From Microstegium vimineum (Eukaryota; Streptophyta; Magnoliopsida; Poales; Poaceae), in NCBI GenBank assembly GCA_022036555.1, contig CM039141.1, positions 655,773 through 719,772 of the forward strand: 64,000 bases of DNA. Reading direction: 5' to 3'. Under the pieces are notes generated by a model. It was not told the origin of the DNA. It made no database searches and worked only from the letters and a program-made list of their open reading frames with translations. This document shows positions 23,826-35,201 of the stretch, in pieces. The stretch's first letter is position 1. Each line of letters begins with the position of its first letter. The translations under genes were made by a program, and so were the position numbers.

Positions 23826-24095
23826 TGTTGTAAAACACATGGACTCTATCCTAGAAGGAAAGGAAAAGGAAGAATCCTAATCCTAGTCCGTTTGTATGTG
23901 GGCTCTTACCAAATTCATAGACACTGGCAGGACTATATATACGTGGGAGCTTTATATTTTAAACACGAATATTTAGAGGAATAAAGAATAGTCTCCCTAT
24001 CGTGTGTCTACTTGTTCTAATATTTTCGTCTACTATGTTGATCATGAGAGACGGAGAGGGAAAGATCCGAACCGCCGACAACGAGTTTTATAACA
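23826..24095. repeat. 3' LTR of copia-like element
   Basis: A 270-bp direct repeat of 16814-17083 with the same TGTTG..AACA ends. It lies directly downstream of the polypurine tract. Confidence 0.85.
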
Positions 24096-24208
24096 GAAGA
24101 AGCGGAGATAGATAAGCATGTTTAGCATCTTCTGGTTTTGCATTTTTGTTGACAAAAATAGAAATTTGTCAAGTCCCAAATGAATATGGTAAAGGTAAGA
24201 AGAGTCAA

Positions 24209-24445
24209 TCTCCAACAGTTTTCCATTATTCACTTGGCAAAACTAAAAATTATATGCGTGAGGAGGAAATATCCCGCGAGAGTAGCGCACGGGGCGATTG
24301 TCAAGTGAACTGCAGTGCCAAATATCACCTGGTGTTTGCCAAGTTAACAAAAATGTCAAACCTATTTGCCAAACCTTTGGATATGAGATTTTTAGACTTT
24401 TAAAAAAAATAAGAATGTCAAGCCCATTTGCAAAACCGTTGGAGA
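24209..24445. mobile_element. MITE with 'tctccaac' inverted ends
   Basis: Terminal inverted repeats tctccaacagttttcc (left) and gcaaaaccgttggaga (right) match at 14 of 16 positions. Non-coding. The right end abuts and slightly overlaps the left end of the next element. Confidence 0.6.
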
Positions 24446-24622
24446 GCATCTCCAACAGACTGACTAAATGTATTCGTGAAGCTATTTATAGCTATTGTGC
24501 TCCAAAACATTACTCCAACAAGTATATCATTTTCTATTTTACCCAACTGGATATCCCACTATTCTCGCAGCTAAATCTCATAATTTAGCATCTAATTTTA
24601 GCAAATCTCTTGGAGCTGCTCT
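24443..24622. mobile_element. Second MITE abutting the first
   Basis: About 180 bp with inverted ends 'agagcatctccaacag' and 'cttggagctgctct'. The ends resemble those of the 30.9-kb element, but the interior differs. No clear target duplication because of the junction with its neighbour. Confidence 0.55.
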
Positions 24623-24963
24623 ATATATATAGAGAAAGAAATAATATATGGAGAGTATATTCAGTAATATATAATAAGAATTTTATGATAATTTTATATA
24701 CTAATTTATGATAAAATAAATATATATTATGATACATTAATATATTTATGGTAATATTATAATAAATCATATAATAAAAGTAATTATAATCCTGTAAATT
24801 AGTATAGTAATTACCATAATTTAAAAGTGATTATAGAATAAGGGACGGAGAATGTGTGTCTGTCCTAACAACCATTCCTTGCTTGTATGTGTGTTCTGTG
24901 TTTGTCCTGGCACGCATAGACGCACGCACAGTGCAGGGCAGGTATAGGAGTAGAACATAAGAT

Positions 24964-25013
<50 letters not shown>

Positions 25014-25034
25014 GAAGAAGATGATGATGATGAT
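24964..25034. repeat. TAA/GAA/GAT trinucleotide microsatellite
   Basis: About 16 TAA units pass into three GAA and several GAT units. The tyrosine and serine runs in minus-strand frames here are artefacts of this repeat. Confidence 0.95.
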
Positions 25035-25610
25035 GGAGGGGGATCGGAGGAGCGTCCAAAGCACATGCATGTGCAGGTGGTGGCAGAAGCAAAATAAAAG
25101 GAAAGGAAGCGCGGGGCCGGCCGGGAACACATGTGCCCCACGGTTTGGCTTCCTCCATTGACCTTTGCTTGCCCAGCCGCTGCATCGAGAGCTGATGGTA
25201 GCTTTTGGTTTGGTTTCCCGACCTTAACGACTGTCGCCGCTAGCCGGCTAGCTTTTGCTATTGCTTTGTTGGGTCGGCGCGCGGGCGCACGCACCGGAAT
25301 CGCGACGCGCGCACGACACGGGCGACACGCGGCCGGCCGCCCGATCGACGCCCCAGCCGGCCGGCCCCTGCTGGTCGGCGGCAGCAGAACGTGGCTCGCC
25401 TGCCCGCGCCACAGTGTCACACGCCTATGCATGTGTCCAGCGTTCCACAGTGCTCCTCGTCGTATGCTCTCCACTAGTCGCCTGTAAAACCAAGCGGACA
25501 GAGAGAGACGGTGCTGGCCTGCTCAGACAAAGAGAAATTCTATGCTCCGACGTCACAAGCATATACAGTACTGCCATGCCATAGCCATTGTGTTGCAGCA
25601 TGTGGCTCAG
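25035..25610. other. GC-rich intergenic stretch, no gene recognised
   Basis: Between 25090 and 25480 the DNA is strongly GC-rich with many GGCCGG and GCGCGC motifs. Overlapping frames exist on both strands but none resembles a known family, and none carries convincing exon borders. Confidence 0.35.
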
Positions 25611-25612
25611 GA

Positions 25613-25954
25613 CATGTTTAGATCACTTTGGTAACTTCGTAAATTGATAAAAAAAACCAAAAGAATTACTGTTTTTTTTTAGCAAATGGATCCAAACATG
25701 CAAGACAAAAAAGACAAAAGAGCAAAAATTTATCATTTGGCAGTGGCAAATGATGGCAAATAGAAAATCCTCCTACTCATACCTCTCTCTCCTATGTATG
25801 ACATGTGAATGAAAGTATAATTATTAGAGGTACAATTGTCTTTGTATATGTTATTTGTCATTTGTCAAGGGATCCAAACACTAAAAATTGATAAAAAAAT
25901 TGTTAAATTTATTTGCTATTTGTCATTTGTCATTTGCTAAGGGATCTAAACATG
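25613..25954. mobile_element. MITE with perfect 12-bp inverted ends
   Basis: catgtttagatc at 25613-25624 is the exact reverse complement of gatctaaacatg at 25943-25954. The 342-bp interior is AT-rich, non-coding and contains repeated 'tttgccatttgtcat'-like motifs. The target duplication is unclear. The 'gtttagatc' ends resemble those of the 31.6- and 35.0-kb family. Confidence 0.7.
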
Positions 25955-28600
25955 CCATCAACGTCGTCGCCACCACCTGAACCGTGCTGGTAACGTGTCT
26001 TTAATTTTTCCCACTGAAAATTACACACGCACATATTGACAGATATATAGAGAGAGATACACTGCATCAACAATTTTTTGCCCAAAATGATACAATTAAG
26101 ATTCTCTCCTTGTTTATGCATCCGGCTCATAGGTGTGTGTGAATGTAGTGTGGACGCGTGAACATAAGGTTGAAATGTACTCTTGTGGTTCAAGTTTGTG
26201 ATGAGTGATTGTCAATAAGTTGGTACTTCGAGTTGAATTTATGAACTAATCATAGCGTGAGTGTATTGTGCAACATGTCTCTTTGTTTGAGGTGCGCAGG
26301 TGTATGTGGAGTTTGGAGACGATGGTCGACTGCGAAGGTGAATGTCAAGTTGGTTCGCGCCGAGAGACCAGGAGTGGTGTAAGACGGACTAGTCGTGGTG
26401 CCTGACACATGGGGACATCGATATACGCAAGTGTATGTGAAGGAGTCACCATGTTGACAAAGTCAATATGACGGATGTGCATATCAAGAGGAGGCTCTGG
26501 AATACTTGACGGTTGTGTGATCAAGTATGGAGGTGGACACGTGTCAAGAAGCGGGAGGCGCATATGGAGTACACAACTCGTGGGCGGGTTTGGTTGTTTG
26601 AAACACAAAATCACCGGTAGACGGTTTTCGAGTTTAGACCTCAAAACCCAGGCTAGGTTCCGAGGAGGAACTGAGCGGCAAGTAGCGGAATCAAAGAGGT
26701 TGCGTCAAAGTAAAGTAAACATGTGAAGAAAACGTGGTCGTCCGATCGACAGTTTGAGTTGGACCATAATGCATTAGGATGAGTCCGTGTACTAACCTCG
26801 TTAAATAAGGGAGTGTCCCCCCCCCCCCCCACCCCACCCCAAACAACTCTTATATGTCAGCATTTTCATTTCTTCTTTCTAGGCCTTTTCCTCTCCATGA
26901 GAGGTCCCTACATGTTTTAGCCACTCCATGTGTGTATTCAAACCTGATGGAGGTCATTTAAGCCACTAATTTGTTATCCCGTCCACACTTGTTATCCTAT
27001 GTTCCCTCTTCATCGCTCTTATGTACTGAGCTACTCGTCGTCGCGTCGAGAACTCATCCGAGAGGAAAGGAGCCATGTCGATTGGGTCACTTGGAGGAGC
27101 TAATTGGGGACGTCAAGGAGTAGGGAAGATCGGCTAGAAAGGAGTCACATGGCTGCGGGAGATCGACTGAGCTAAGCTCCCCACGAGAAAAAGAGCCGCA
27201 CGACTGAAGAAGCTTGTGGAGAGGGGAGCCGCGTTGGGTCGACGGAGCTCTGTCAGGGAGTGGGGTCTCGCGCGCTCAGAAAGAGAGGAAAGGAGAGGAG
27301 AGGAGAGGAGTCACGTTGGTGAAAAACACCCTTTTAATGTCCAAGTAGATGTCCTTGAAGGCTACAAATGAGATTTGAGGGAGTTGATTTGATGGCCTGG
27401 TATTTTTTATGGCTTTAGGTAGAAAATTCTGCTGAATCTATTTTTTTTAAAAAAAATTAGTTTAGAGGTCTATTTAAAGATATTTTTTTTCTCTACTAGA
27501 AGAGACGTATCGTCTTAATTAAGGTAAAGTAGGAACTATGCGGCAGTGTAGTCCTTCAAACCAAGCTGGAAAATGTGTGTTTTTTTTAGGGTAGGGAATC
27601 CCCAGCTCTGTGGTGTTCTCTCCGGTCTCCTCCACGTCGCGGGGCCGGTGCTGGTGCCGCGGCCGCCGGTTCCGATTCCATGATTGGGCCGGCGTTCGGT
27701 GGAGGATTGGATGGGATTCCACCCAAGCGTCTGCCTCTGCCCTCGATCTGCTGGCTCCTTTTTTACATGCGGATGCGATGCATCCACGGTGTGCCCGGCC
27801 AAAGGTCCAAGGAATCTTCACCGGCTCACCCCATTTCCATTGCATTGCATCCAGTCGTCACGGATGCATGCATGCACATGCAGTGCATGATCATATCCCT
27901 CGTGGCCTCGTCCCTCCCTCCGTTTGCCCTCCCATGCATGCATGATGCATGATGCCGATGCACTGCACTGCACTGCCCTCCCAACACACACGATCGTCGT
28001 TGTTACCGCTCATCGGCAGGCATCCACCAAGGTCTGCGTCTACGTGACTACGTGCCAGCAGCTTCACAAGACACACAGACAGATAGATACTCCTATGCAT
28101 GCTTGCTGCTCACAATTGTTTTTCATCATTGCATTGCATGCGCACATACGGATCGGAGTACTTACTCCGTAAATGATTGTGGCCTCCTACTCCAACTCAA
28201 TTAAGCACCAACACCGGACAGACGTGTCCTGGATTGATCACCAGCCCGACATTGGAATACTATGATTGCAGAGCCCATTCCTGAAATGCTAGCCGGCCGC
28301 CTGTACTGTACGTTACTCCTACGTGTCACCGGGTACACGGTGGACGGCCAGCAGCCAATCAGTGAGTCTAAAGTAGCATGCAGCCGGCACCGGCATCACA
28401 TCGGGTCATCAGTCGTCGGGCAGACGGATTTCGGCGCCGAGTGGGAAGTGCATGCCCCAGTGGAAAGGGGTGGCCGCCGTGGCCGGCAGGCAGACCGACA
28501 GCGGCCAGCCGGAAAAGCTAGCTAGCTAGCTAGGGATCGACCTCGTCTTCTTTGTCCATGCCAAGCATCTATCTGCCGGCAGCCGGCCACCTCGCAGCTT
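25955..28600. other. Intergenic DNA, no supportable gene
   Basis: Contains a 14-C run at 26817-26830, a GGAGA-rich tract at 27280-27312, and many catgcatg and tgcatgca motifs between 27850 and 28150. Open frames are short and overlapping. A GC-rich stretch at 27600-27850 has no recognisable protein. Confidence 0.4.
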
Positions 28601-28739
28601 GCACAGTTCACTAGCTAGTAGATGAAGGGGACTAAAGGTCCTTGTAATTTAAAAAGAAATAATAATAATAATGTAACCACTGCGTTTACACGTAGCTTAC
28701 CACCCACCTACACAACACATCTAACAATAAGTGAGACGT

Positions 28740-28915
28740 TTTCCTTTTAAACTAACACATCGAAGGGTCTTTAGTCCTGGTTCGAAACACCAACCGAGAC
28801 TAAGGGTCTACTTTTAGTCCTGGTTGATGAAGATCTATTAGATCTGAACACAAAATTTTCTGAGACTAAAGCTCATTTTGGATATCGACCAAAGACTTGT
28901 TCTCTAGTAGTGCTT
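28740..28915. mobile_element. Fragment of CACTA-type MITE
   Basis: Contains repeated 'tttagtcctggtt' blocks and the inverse 'accaaccgagactaa', which pair into hairpins, and ends in 'gttctctagtagtg'. Read inward on the other strand that end is CACTACTAGAGAAC, a familiar CACTA-type terminus in grasses. No matching left terminus found, so it is probably truncated. Confidence 0.5.
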
Positions 28916-29160
28916 GGCGCTAGTTTGTAAGCAATACGAAGGCAAACTCGAGGATGGAAACTTCTTTATAATTAATTAAATTAAAATTCAAATAATATGT
29001 TTATGATTTTTTTATCATGGGAAAAGCAAGAGATTCTAGAAAAAATGGAGTTTCTAAAAGAGGCCTAAAAGTAATTTCTCCCTCATCTTTGCCTCAGCAC
29101 CCGAACCTGCCAATCATGCAGACCTGCCTAACGCCGCACCTTTTACTCAAGTCCATCCTA

Positions 29161-29402
29161 CTCCCTCCGTTTATGAAAAGCATGCTAGTCAAATTTTTTT
29201 AACTTTGACTAGGTTTGTAAAAAAAATATATAATATTTATATCTCTAAATAAGTTTAGTATTAAAGTATATTCAAAGATCTATCTAATGATACTAATTAT
29301 GTACCATAAATATTAATATTTTATTAAATATAGTTGATCAAAGTTAAAAATTTTAAATTTTTGGAAGCGAGAACGATTCTTTTTTTTTAAGTACGGAGGG
29401 AG
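29161..29402. mobile_element. Stowaway MITE
   Basis: A 242-bp element with near-perfect CTCCCTCCGT ends, flanked by TA on both sides (29159-29160, 29403-29404). The interior is AT-rich with paired 'tttgactag'/'ttgatcaaag' blocks. A textbook copy. Confidence 0.92.
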
Positions 29403-29404
29403 TA

Positions 29405-30607
29405 GTACGTACTTTGTGTACTCAAGTCCATCCTAGTACAACTACAGTACTCCACGGACTACTAGGGGGATAAATTTCCATCCTGTACTAGGCAAGCTCG
29501 TACAACTACAATTTCCATCCTGTACGTGGTAATCATCATTTCTTGATAAAAAAAAGTAATCATCATTTCACCATGACGTACGAGCTTGCAGCTTGGGTGG
29601 GTTCCCACACAGTCAGTGACGGATTGAGCTTGCAGCTTGGGTTAGTACTTTCGATGAAGTATACTATCAATCATGCTTACATGCCGGGCCCTTTATTTTC
29701 AGCCTCACCCTGACCCTATCCGACGCTTCAACATGCTCTCTGTAGCACCACCTTTGGCTGTCCTTGTGCCTAAACGAACATTTACACATCAGATTCGTCT
29801 TTTTGTCACGCAAAAGCCCGCCACAAGTGTTGTTAATCAGCGAGTTAGGCTTGGCCAAATCCATTGTACTTATCTCCTTTGATGTTTTCGGTTAGAGCAA
29901 GCAAGGTCAATAATAAAGCTAAGTGTTTAGCCAGCAGTCAAGTCTGCATATGAGCTAAGCTATATAATAGTTAGTCTTTTATTTCTCTACAAATTTCTTT
30001 ATTACTATATATATTTCTACTCGATTTCTTATTCCTCTCACATACTACCAGCTTGCTTGCTTGCATGAGCCAATCTCTGTGTCTCTCCTTCCTTCTCCTC
30101 CACATTAGCAAAAGTATGAATTAGTTTGTCTATAATTAATTAGTTTGGCTATAAAAGGTAATTGTGGTACGTACTTTGCTCTTATATGTGTGAGTTTGAT
30201 AATTTGTATTATATTATAAGGCACGGCTAGCTTTTTGGTTGCTGCCGACAACAACACGTACGCATATACGTACTTGTGGACAAGTGGGATTTGGGCCCTG
30301 CCGCTTCGGGCTGTCGGTCCTAGACACACAAGGCGCATCAGGGGGGCGGGGAGCTTTGTGTAGGCTAAGGTGGGGCATGGCCCATGGTCCACACTAACTC
30401 AGAAAATTTATTAAAAGAACACATAATTTTACCACTTAAATGTTGATCAATTGGTAATCTAGCCCCCCTCTATTAGTACTTTATAAGTTTGATTGCTCGC
30501 CTCTCAATTTGCAAGGCATGCTGGGATCTGATCGTGTGCTTCACGCCAATTCTAGAGGATGTTTTTTTATGGGAATGTCTTGCATACCGTCATCCGTCCT
30601 TCCAAAC
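29405..30607. other. Intergenic DNA, no supportable gene
   Basis: Short direct repeats (gagcttgcagcttgggt near 29582 and 29627) and AT-rich sequence. The two-strand frames near 29700-29880 match nothing recognised. Confidence 0.4.
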
Positions 30608-30609
30608 TA

Positions 30610-30836
30610 CTCGCTCCGTATTTAAATAGCTGTTATTTTTTCTACCATAAGTTTGACTAGATTTTTCGAAAATACGGGCAACAATTATATCTCCAAATAA
30701 ATTTATTATAAAAATAAATTCAACGTTTTATCTAATGATATTAATTATATATCATAAATATTAATATTTTTTATATAAAATTAGTCAAGGTTGTTTTTGA
30801 GAAAGCGAGAACGATAGTTATTTAAGAGCGGAGGGA
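30610..30836. mobile_element. Stowaway MITE, diverged
   Basis: Begins CTCGCTCCGT after TA at 30608-30609 and ends 'gagcggaggga'. The interior shares 'tttgactag' and 'aatattaatat' blocks with the 29.2-kb Stowaway. The right TA is lost. Confidence 0.75.
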
Positions 30837-30878
30837 ACGAAAGACAGATTTCATGTTTCCTTGAGTTACTATAGTTAG

Positions 30879-31156
30879 AACATCTCCAAAGACTCTTTAT
30901 ACCTTTCCTAATTTACAAGATTTTGGTGAAAAAAACACTCTCCAACAACCTGTTTAATTGGATATCCAGATATAAATATCCTCTATTTTGGCTTTCTCGC
31001 TAGCCAAAGATAAAGAGCGAGAATGACTCTTCAGATTGCTCACAAGATATAGAAATATGTTGGAGAATATAAAGAATAGAAAAATTACTTTTACTCAAAT
31101 CACTTTCTAAATAATGATTTGGAGAGTAAATTTTAGAAAAGTTTTTGGAGATGCTC
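30879..31156. mobile_element. Tourist-like MITE, copy 2
   Basis: 278 bp with 13-bp ends gaacatctccaaa and tttggagatgctc (one mismatch). It is flanked by TTA at 30876-30878 and 31157-31159, the preferred PIF/Harbinger target. It aligns along its length with 2660-2951. Confidence 0.8.
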
Positions 31157-31265
31157 TTATTCTAGGTCGTACAGAAGTCAAACACCAATAGATGGGGTCA
31201 TTGATTTCCATGTTGTGCTAGTCCAAACACACGTTCAAGATACGGGTCATGTTGTGTACTGCATC

Positions 31266-31450
31266 CACTACCGAAATATTAAAGTTCTCCTAGTGGGGTG
31301 AGCTTCTCCTAGTAGTTTGGTAGTTAAAATTTAGTACAAATTTTCCCTACTAAATGTCTCCTAGTGAAAATTTTTATATGCTATAACTAGTGTTACTATT
31401 TTATTACTACTTAAAACACTAGGAGAACTTCACCATTCATTGTGGTAGTG
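31266..31450. mobile_element. CACTA-type MITE, copy A
   Basis: 185 bp beginning CACTACCGAAATA and ending 'gtggtagtg'. It is flanked by a perfect 3-bp duplication, atc (31263-31265, 31451-31453), the duplication size of CACTA elements. It aligns along its full length with the reverse complement of 45678-45857. 'ctcctagtg'-type motifs recur inside. No coding capacity. Confidence 0.82.
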
Positions 31451-31618
31451 ATCATACCAAGATTCTAGGCACAAAATGACCCAAATTTACCATGCAATAG
31501 TGTAGGGTCGTAACAAATAAATATCCGTGATGTGGGTGTTTCTAAAATAGCATGGTCCAAGTAATTGTGAGACTACACAGACTTTGTCAATCTTAAGATT
31601 TTCTAGAGCAAAATCTTC

Positions 31619-31853
31619 GGCCTTGTTTAGATTCAAAATAATTTTAAATCTTACCATTGTAGCGTTTCGTTTGTATTTGATAATTATTGACCAATCATGA
31701 AGTACCGACTTACAAGATTTGTCTCGCAAATTACAGACAAACTGTATAATTAATTATTTTTGTATCTATATTTAATGTTACATGCATGTGTCAAAATATT
31801 CAACGTGACAGAGAATTTGGTAAAATTTTGAAATTTCAGAGGGATCTAAACAG
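31619..31853. mobile_element. MITE of the 'ggcc..gtttag' family, copy 1
   Basis: Ends ggccttgtttagat and gatctaaacagcc. Internal blocks 'gtagcgtttcgtttgtattt', 'attattgaccaatcatgaa' and 'tgcatgtg.caa' are shared with 34960-35201 and, inverted, with 63717-64000. This family is abundant in sorghum-group genomes in my recollection. Superfamily not assigned. Confidence 0.75.
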
Positions 31854-31859
31854 CCATGT

Positions 31860-33730
31860 ATGGTTGTGTGCGCACGTGTGATGGCACGCGTGTGTCAGCG
31901 TCTGCCACACATAAATGTAATTTATTTAGGCCATGTCTTCCATAAGCAGATATGTACATATATAACTAGTAGTAATGCTATTAGTAATATATATTGTCCC
32001 AATCATTGCTTCTCTGCAATGACACTAAACAAGAACTAGTAGTAAGAAAGTAGCACGAGAGCTTAACTATTGTTGTTCCAAACAAGTGGACCTTGTGAGC
32101 CCATGCATCTTTGTCCCGAGAGTCCCTATCAGCTAAAACGAAGTATGCGTATCTATTTATTTATTTATTTATTTATTTATTTTGCGATCAGTGTATCTAA
32201 ATATTTTAACGCCGTAATAACAACATGTTGCGACTTTGCAAAGCATATACCATGCACCCTAGCCATATAAAGATAAAAAGAACGGACGAATTTAACTACT
32301 AGAAAGTTTCTTTACCTTTTGGGAGTAAAATTTGTTTACTTGTAAAGAGGGGCGCCACACAAGCACGGCAGTAGTGGACTTACCACCACCAACCTTACAG
32401 ATATAGGTATCATAATTATATGGTTACCGCCAAAAGAGAAACACATATGGCCAAGATGAAACGGAGGAGCATCCACACACGTAACACGTACGCTTTTGGG
32501 TTTGGTGTTCTAGATAGTAATAAATCAATACTCTCTATGTCGTTAAATATCTACCACGATGGGCAAAATAATTTTAACTAAATATATATATTAAAAAATA
32601 TTAATATTTATCGTACATAATTAGTATCATTAAAAAGATATTTAAATCCAGTTTTTAATTATTTTTTTAGAAATATAAATATTACATATATTTTTAAAAT
32701 CGAGTTAAACTTACAGTAACCACATTAACAAAAACAATTATTTTAAGGAAGTAATATTCCAGGTTGTCACTTTCACACACACACAAGCTAGCTGCTGATG
32801 ATGAACCCTTGGGGTGCACAATGATGCCAATTAAGAACAATCGGTGCCTACCTACCTGCTAATGCCTTTTAGCTACTTGTAGATGAATTTTTAGCTACCT
32901 AACTGCTACTCCTATCTGTTAACTAAATTTCGCAGTTTCATTTGTCCCCCTTCCCCCACCTTGTGTATTAATTAACCCGTGTTAATTATTTGGCGTGTTA
33001 GAAAATGATGGGGTACTAACAAGTAACAACTAAGAGCAAGCATAATATATATGGACTGAATAGTTCAATTTATACAAACAATTTTTATGTTAATAATGGA
33101 TTATAGCTATTATTATTGTCATAATGTTTCATCCAACAAGTAGTCTAAAATCCTTCATCTCCTATAATCCGTGCAAGATGAAGAAAGAGAGAGGGAGGAG
33201 TAAGGAAAAGTAGCATGTTTTATTCTTACAGTTCTAGCTAAATGATAGGTATTATTTTAATCGTTATGAACTGTTTTTTAGCAATATTATTGTGGTTGCT
33301 CTAGAAAAAAGAAGCACCAGTCTCTTGTGTCTCGTGGCAAAGCTAATATAATTGACCAGCAGAAGACAAGTCCAAAATATTGAAAAGAGCACGCGTGATG
33401 TCGTGGAACTGCCGAACTCAATAATTCGGCAGGAGGTTTAAATAATTTGTTAAAATTCCGTTTGGCGTACTACATGTCTACATGAACACAGCAACCTGCC
33501 CGTGTGCATCCACGCATGTGTACAATTAAAAGTTAAAATAAAGAGAAAACCAGCTAGCAGACAGAAGTGGTAGAGAACACAAGGAACGTAACAGCGTGTT
33601 TAATTTAGCAACACTAATGTTCGTACAGTCAATGGTGCGCAGTACGAATTTATATTATTAGTATTCTTTGAGGAGAACTTAATGTATTTACATGCTAGTA
33701 AGGCTAAAGGTGAATGTTAATACTGCACGT
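31860..33730. other. Intergenic DNA, no supportable gene
   Basis: AT-rich, with a TTTA tetranucleotide run near 32155-32180 and a degenerate Stowaway at 32531-32751. No frame with family resemblance. Confidence 0.45.
32531..32751. mobile_element. Degenerate Stowaway-like MITE
   Basis: AT-rich element flanked by TA (32529-32530, 32752-32753), with degenerate CTCTCTATGT and 'ttaaggaag' ends. The interior holds the 'ttaatatttatcgtacataattagtatcatt'-type block of the other Stowaways, read here in short pieces. Lower certainty because the ends have decayed. Confidence 0.5.
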
Positions 33731-33734
33731 GCTA

Positions 33735-34398
33735 GGAAAACGGGATGGGATCGATTCTTCAGCCACTCGGCTTCCTCATCGTTCATATCCACGCGCCACC
33801 GGTTTTCTCTTGTATCGACTCACGCCGCAGTGCGGATAGCTCTTCAAGCTTGCATACTGAGTGTCACGGTACAAGATACAATGGTTAAGGCAAGCATGAA
33901 TCTTTTGAAGACCCAACGTCACTGGTCGAATCAGTTTCTTCACCCGATATGTATTATTGGTGAGAATTTTGTTATCGTTTGGAAGCAGAAAACCAAGGCG
34001 ATGTAATAGCTCGTTGAAGCTAGCGTTGAACCATTTGAAAAGAGCCTTTAGCATATGGAGATCAACACACATCATTGTGCATTCTTTCGGACAGTTGCGT
34101 GCTTCATCAATTTGAAGTTGTCTAGTGTCAATGTGGTTAATGCAATCCTCAAAGACGAACTGCATGTCCTTGGGATCCTACAAGGCCACCTCATCATTCT
34201 CATCCCCGCTGTTAGCAGCATCTTGGACAAAATCATCCATCGTGATGAAATCATTATCGCTATCAACGTCGTGCCCGAGTGATAATGAGGCTCCTCCTCC
34301 ATGGTCTACATCCACCGTTGATGACAATGTTCCTCTGGATGCATCACTCACATTTCCTTCGCCGCGAAACTTCCAAATCGTGTATCCCTCGACGAAAC
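33735..34398 (-). pseudogene. Broken CACTA (En/Spm, TNP2-type) transposase fragment
   Basis: Minus-strand remains of the N-terminal part of a CACTA transposase, a nuclear enzyme that moves elements with CACTA ends. One frame from about 34398 reads GFVEGYTIWKF, an acidic linker and MDDFVQDAANSGDEN. It hits a TAG at 34178-34180 and resumes as DPKDMQFVFEDC. It then covers the conserved TNP2 region CTMMCVDLHMLKALFKWFN..FNELL, the segment VQKIHACxNxCILYR (here LQKIHACLNHCILYR) and CGVSRYKR, ending at a TGA at 33776. The next codons continue in a shifted frame. Everything beyond, including the catalytic core, is missing. The flank at 34480-34790 may be the element's 5' region. Confidence 0.8.
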
Positions 34399-34959
34399 CC
34401 CACTAGATCAAGTAAGATTTGACATCACCACCTTTTAGCAACTAACACGCTTGTTCTTGCCGTGAGAACATGAACATATGATACCCTGCCGATTTAGATC
34501 TAGATCTAACTCGCTGTTTGTTCTCTCTCTCCTTCACCATAGATCTAGATCTACACCTAGATCACCCAAAACTCAAAAAAAAAGAGCAAATAAAAAAAGA
34601 TGTGGGAATCTCCTATGGTGTCCTCCATCAAGGAATCCAAAAGCGAACCTCCCCTCGAAAAATGATGATTTTTAAGATTTCTAGAGCTCCAACCCCATCA
34701 AATGGATGAGAGAGCTCGTGGAGGAAGAAGATGATTTTTCAGACTTCTAGAGCTCCAACCTCAATAAAACTGTTGTGATTCTTTTTTTTATTCGGATTCT
34801 CATAATCCCTCGGTGTTTAAACGGCCGGCAACTTATCAGTTAATTCTAGGGCAAATTGAACGTCCACATGTTGTGATGGTCTACAGTACTGGCAAGAGTG
34901 GGTGCAGAATTTAAGAGGAAAACAGGCTGACACTGACAGTAGCTGGTTTCGTGAAACTA

Positions 34960-35201
34960 GGGGCGCGTTTAGATCCAAAAAATTTTGGCTTTTGACTACT
35001 GTAGCACTTTCGTTGTTATTTGGTAAAAATTGTCCAATTATGGACTAATTAGGTTCGAAAGTTTCGTCTCGCAATTTCTCGATCAACTGTGTAATTAGTT
35101 TTTTTTCGTCTACGTTTAGTACTCCATACATGTGCCGCAAGATTCGATGTGACGGGGAATCTTGAAAATTTTTTGTTTTTGGGTTCCATCTAAACGGGGC
35201 C
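34960..35201. mobile_element. MITE of the 'ggcc..gtttag' family, copy 2
   Basis: Ends ggggcgcgtttagatcc and 'atctaaacggggcc'. The internal 'ctactgtagcactttcg', 'ggactaattaggttcgaaag' and 'gtgccgcaagattcgatgtg' are hallmarks of this grass family. The flanks carry cta on both sides (34957-34959 and 35201-35203, if the terminal c is shared), a possible 3-bp duplication. Confidence 0.78.

Larger units (their letters stand above)
16814..24095 (+). mobile_element. Degenerate copia-like LTR retrotransposon with nested insertion
   Basis: Two 270-bp LTRs in direct orientation enclose 6.74 kb. A 4.15-kb element inserted at 18425-22577 accounts for most of that, leaving only about 2.6 kb of original internal DNA. 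A polypurine tract, aagggggag, abuts the 3' LTR and fixes plus orientation. The text before it ('ttttcggatggagtttttaacgag') is of the type I associate with Ty1/copia 3' ends. No gag or pol frame survives; only decayed scraps can be read. The superfamily call rests on these end features and 270-bp LTR size. The short internal region suggests a deleted or non-autonomous copy. Confidence 0.75.

Noticed and set aside
24821..25474. A 217-codon minus-strand frame
   Set aside because: Contains a tyrosine run from the TAA repeat, and the rest matches no family; GC-rich background.
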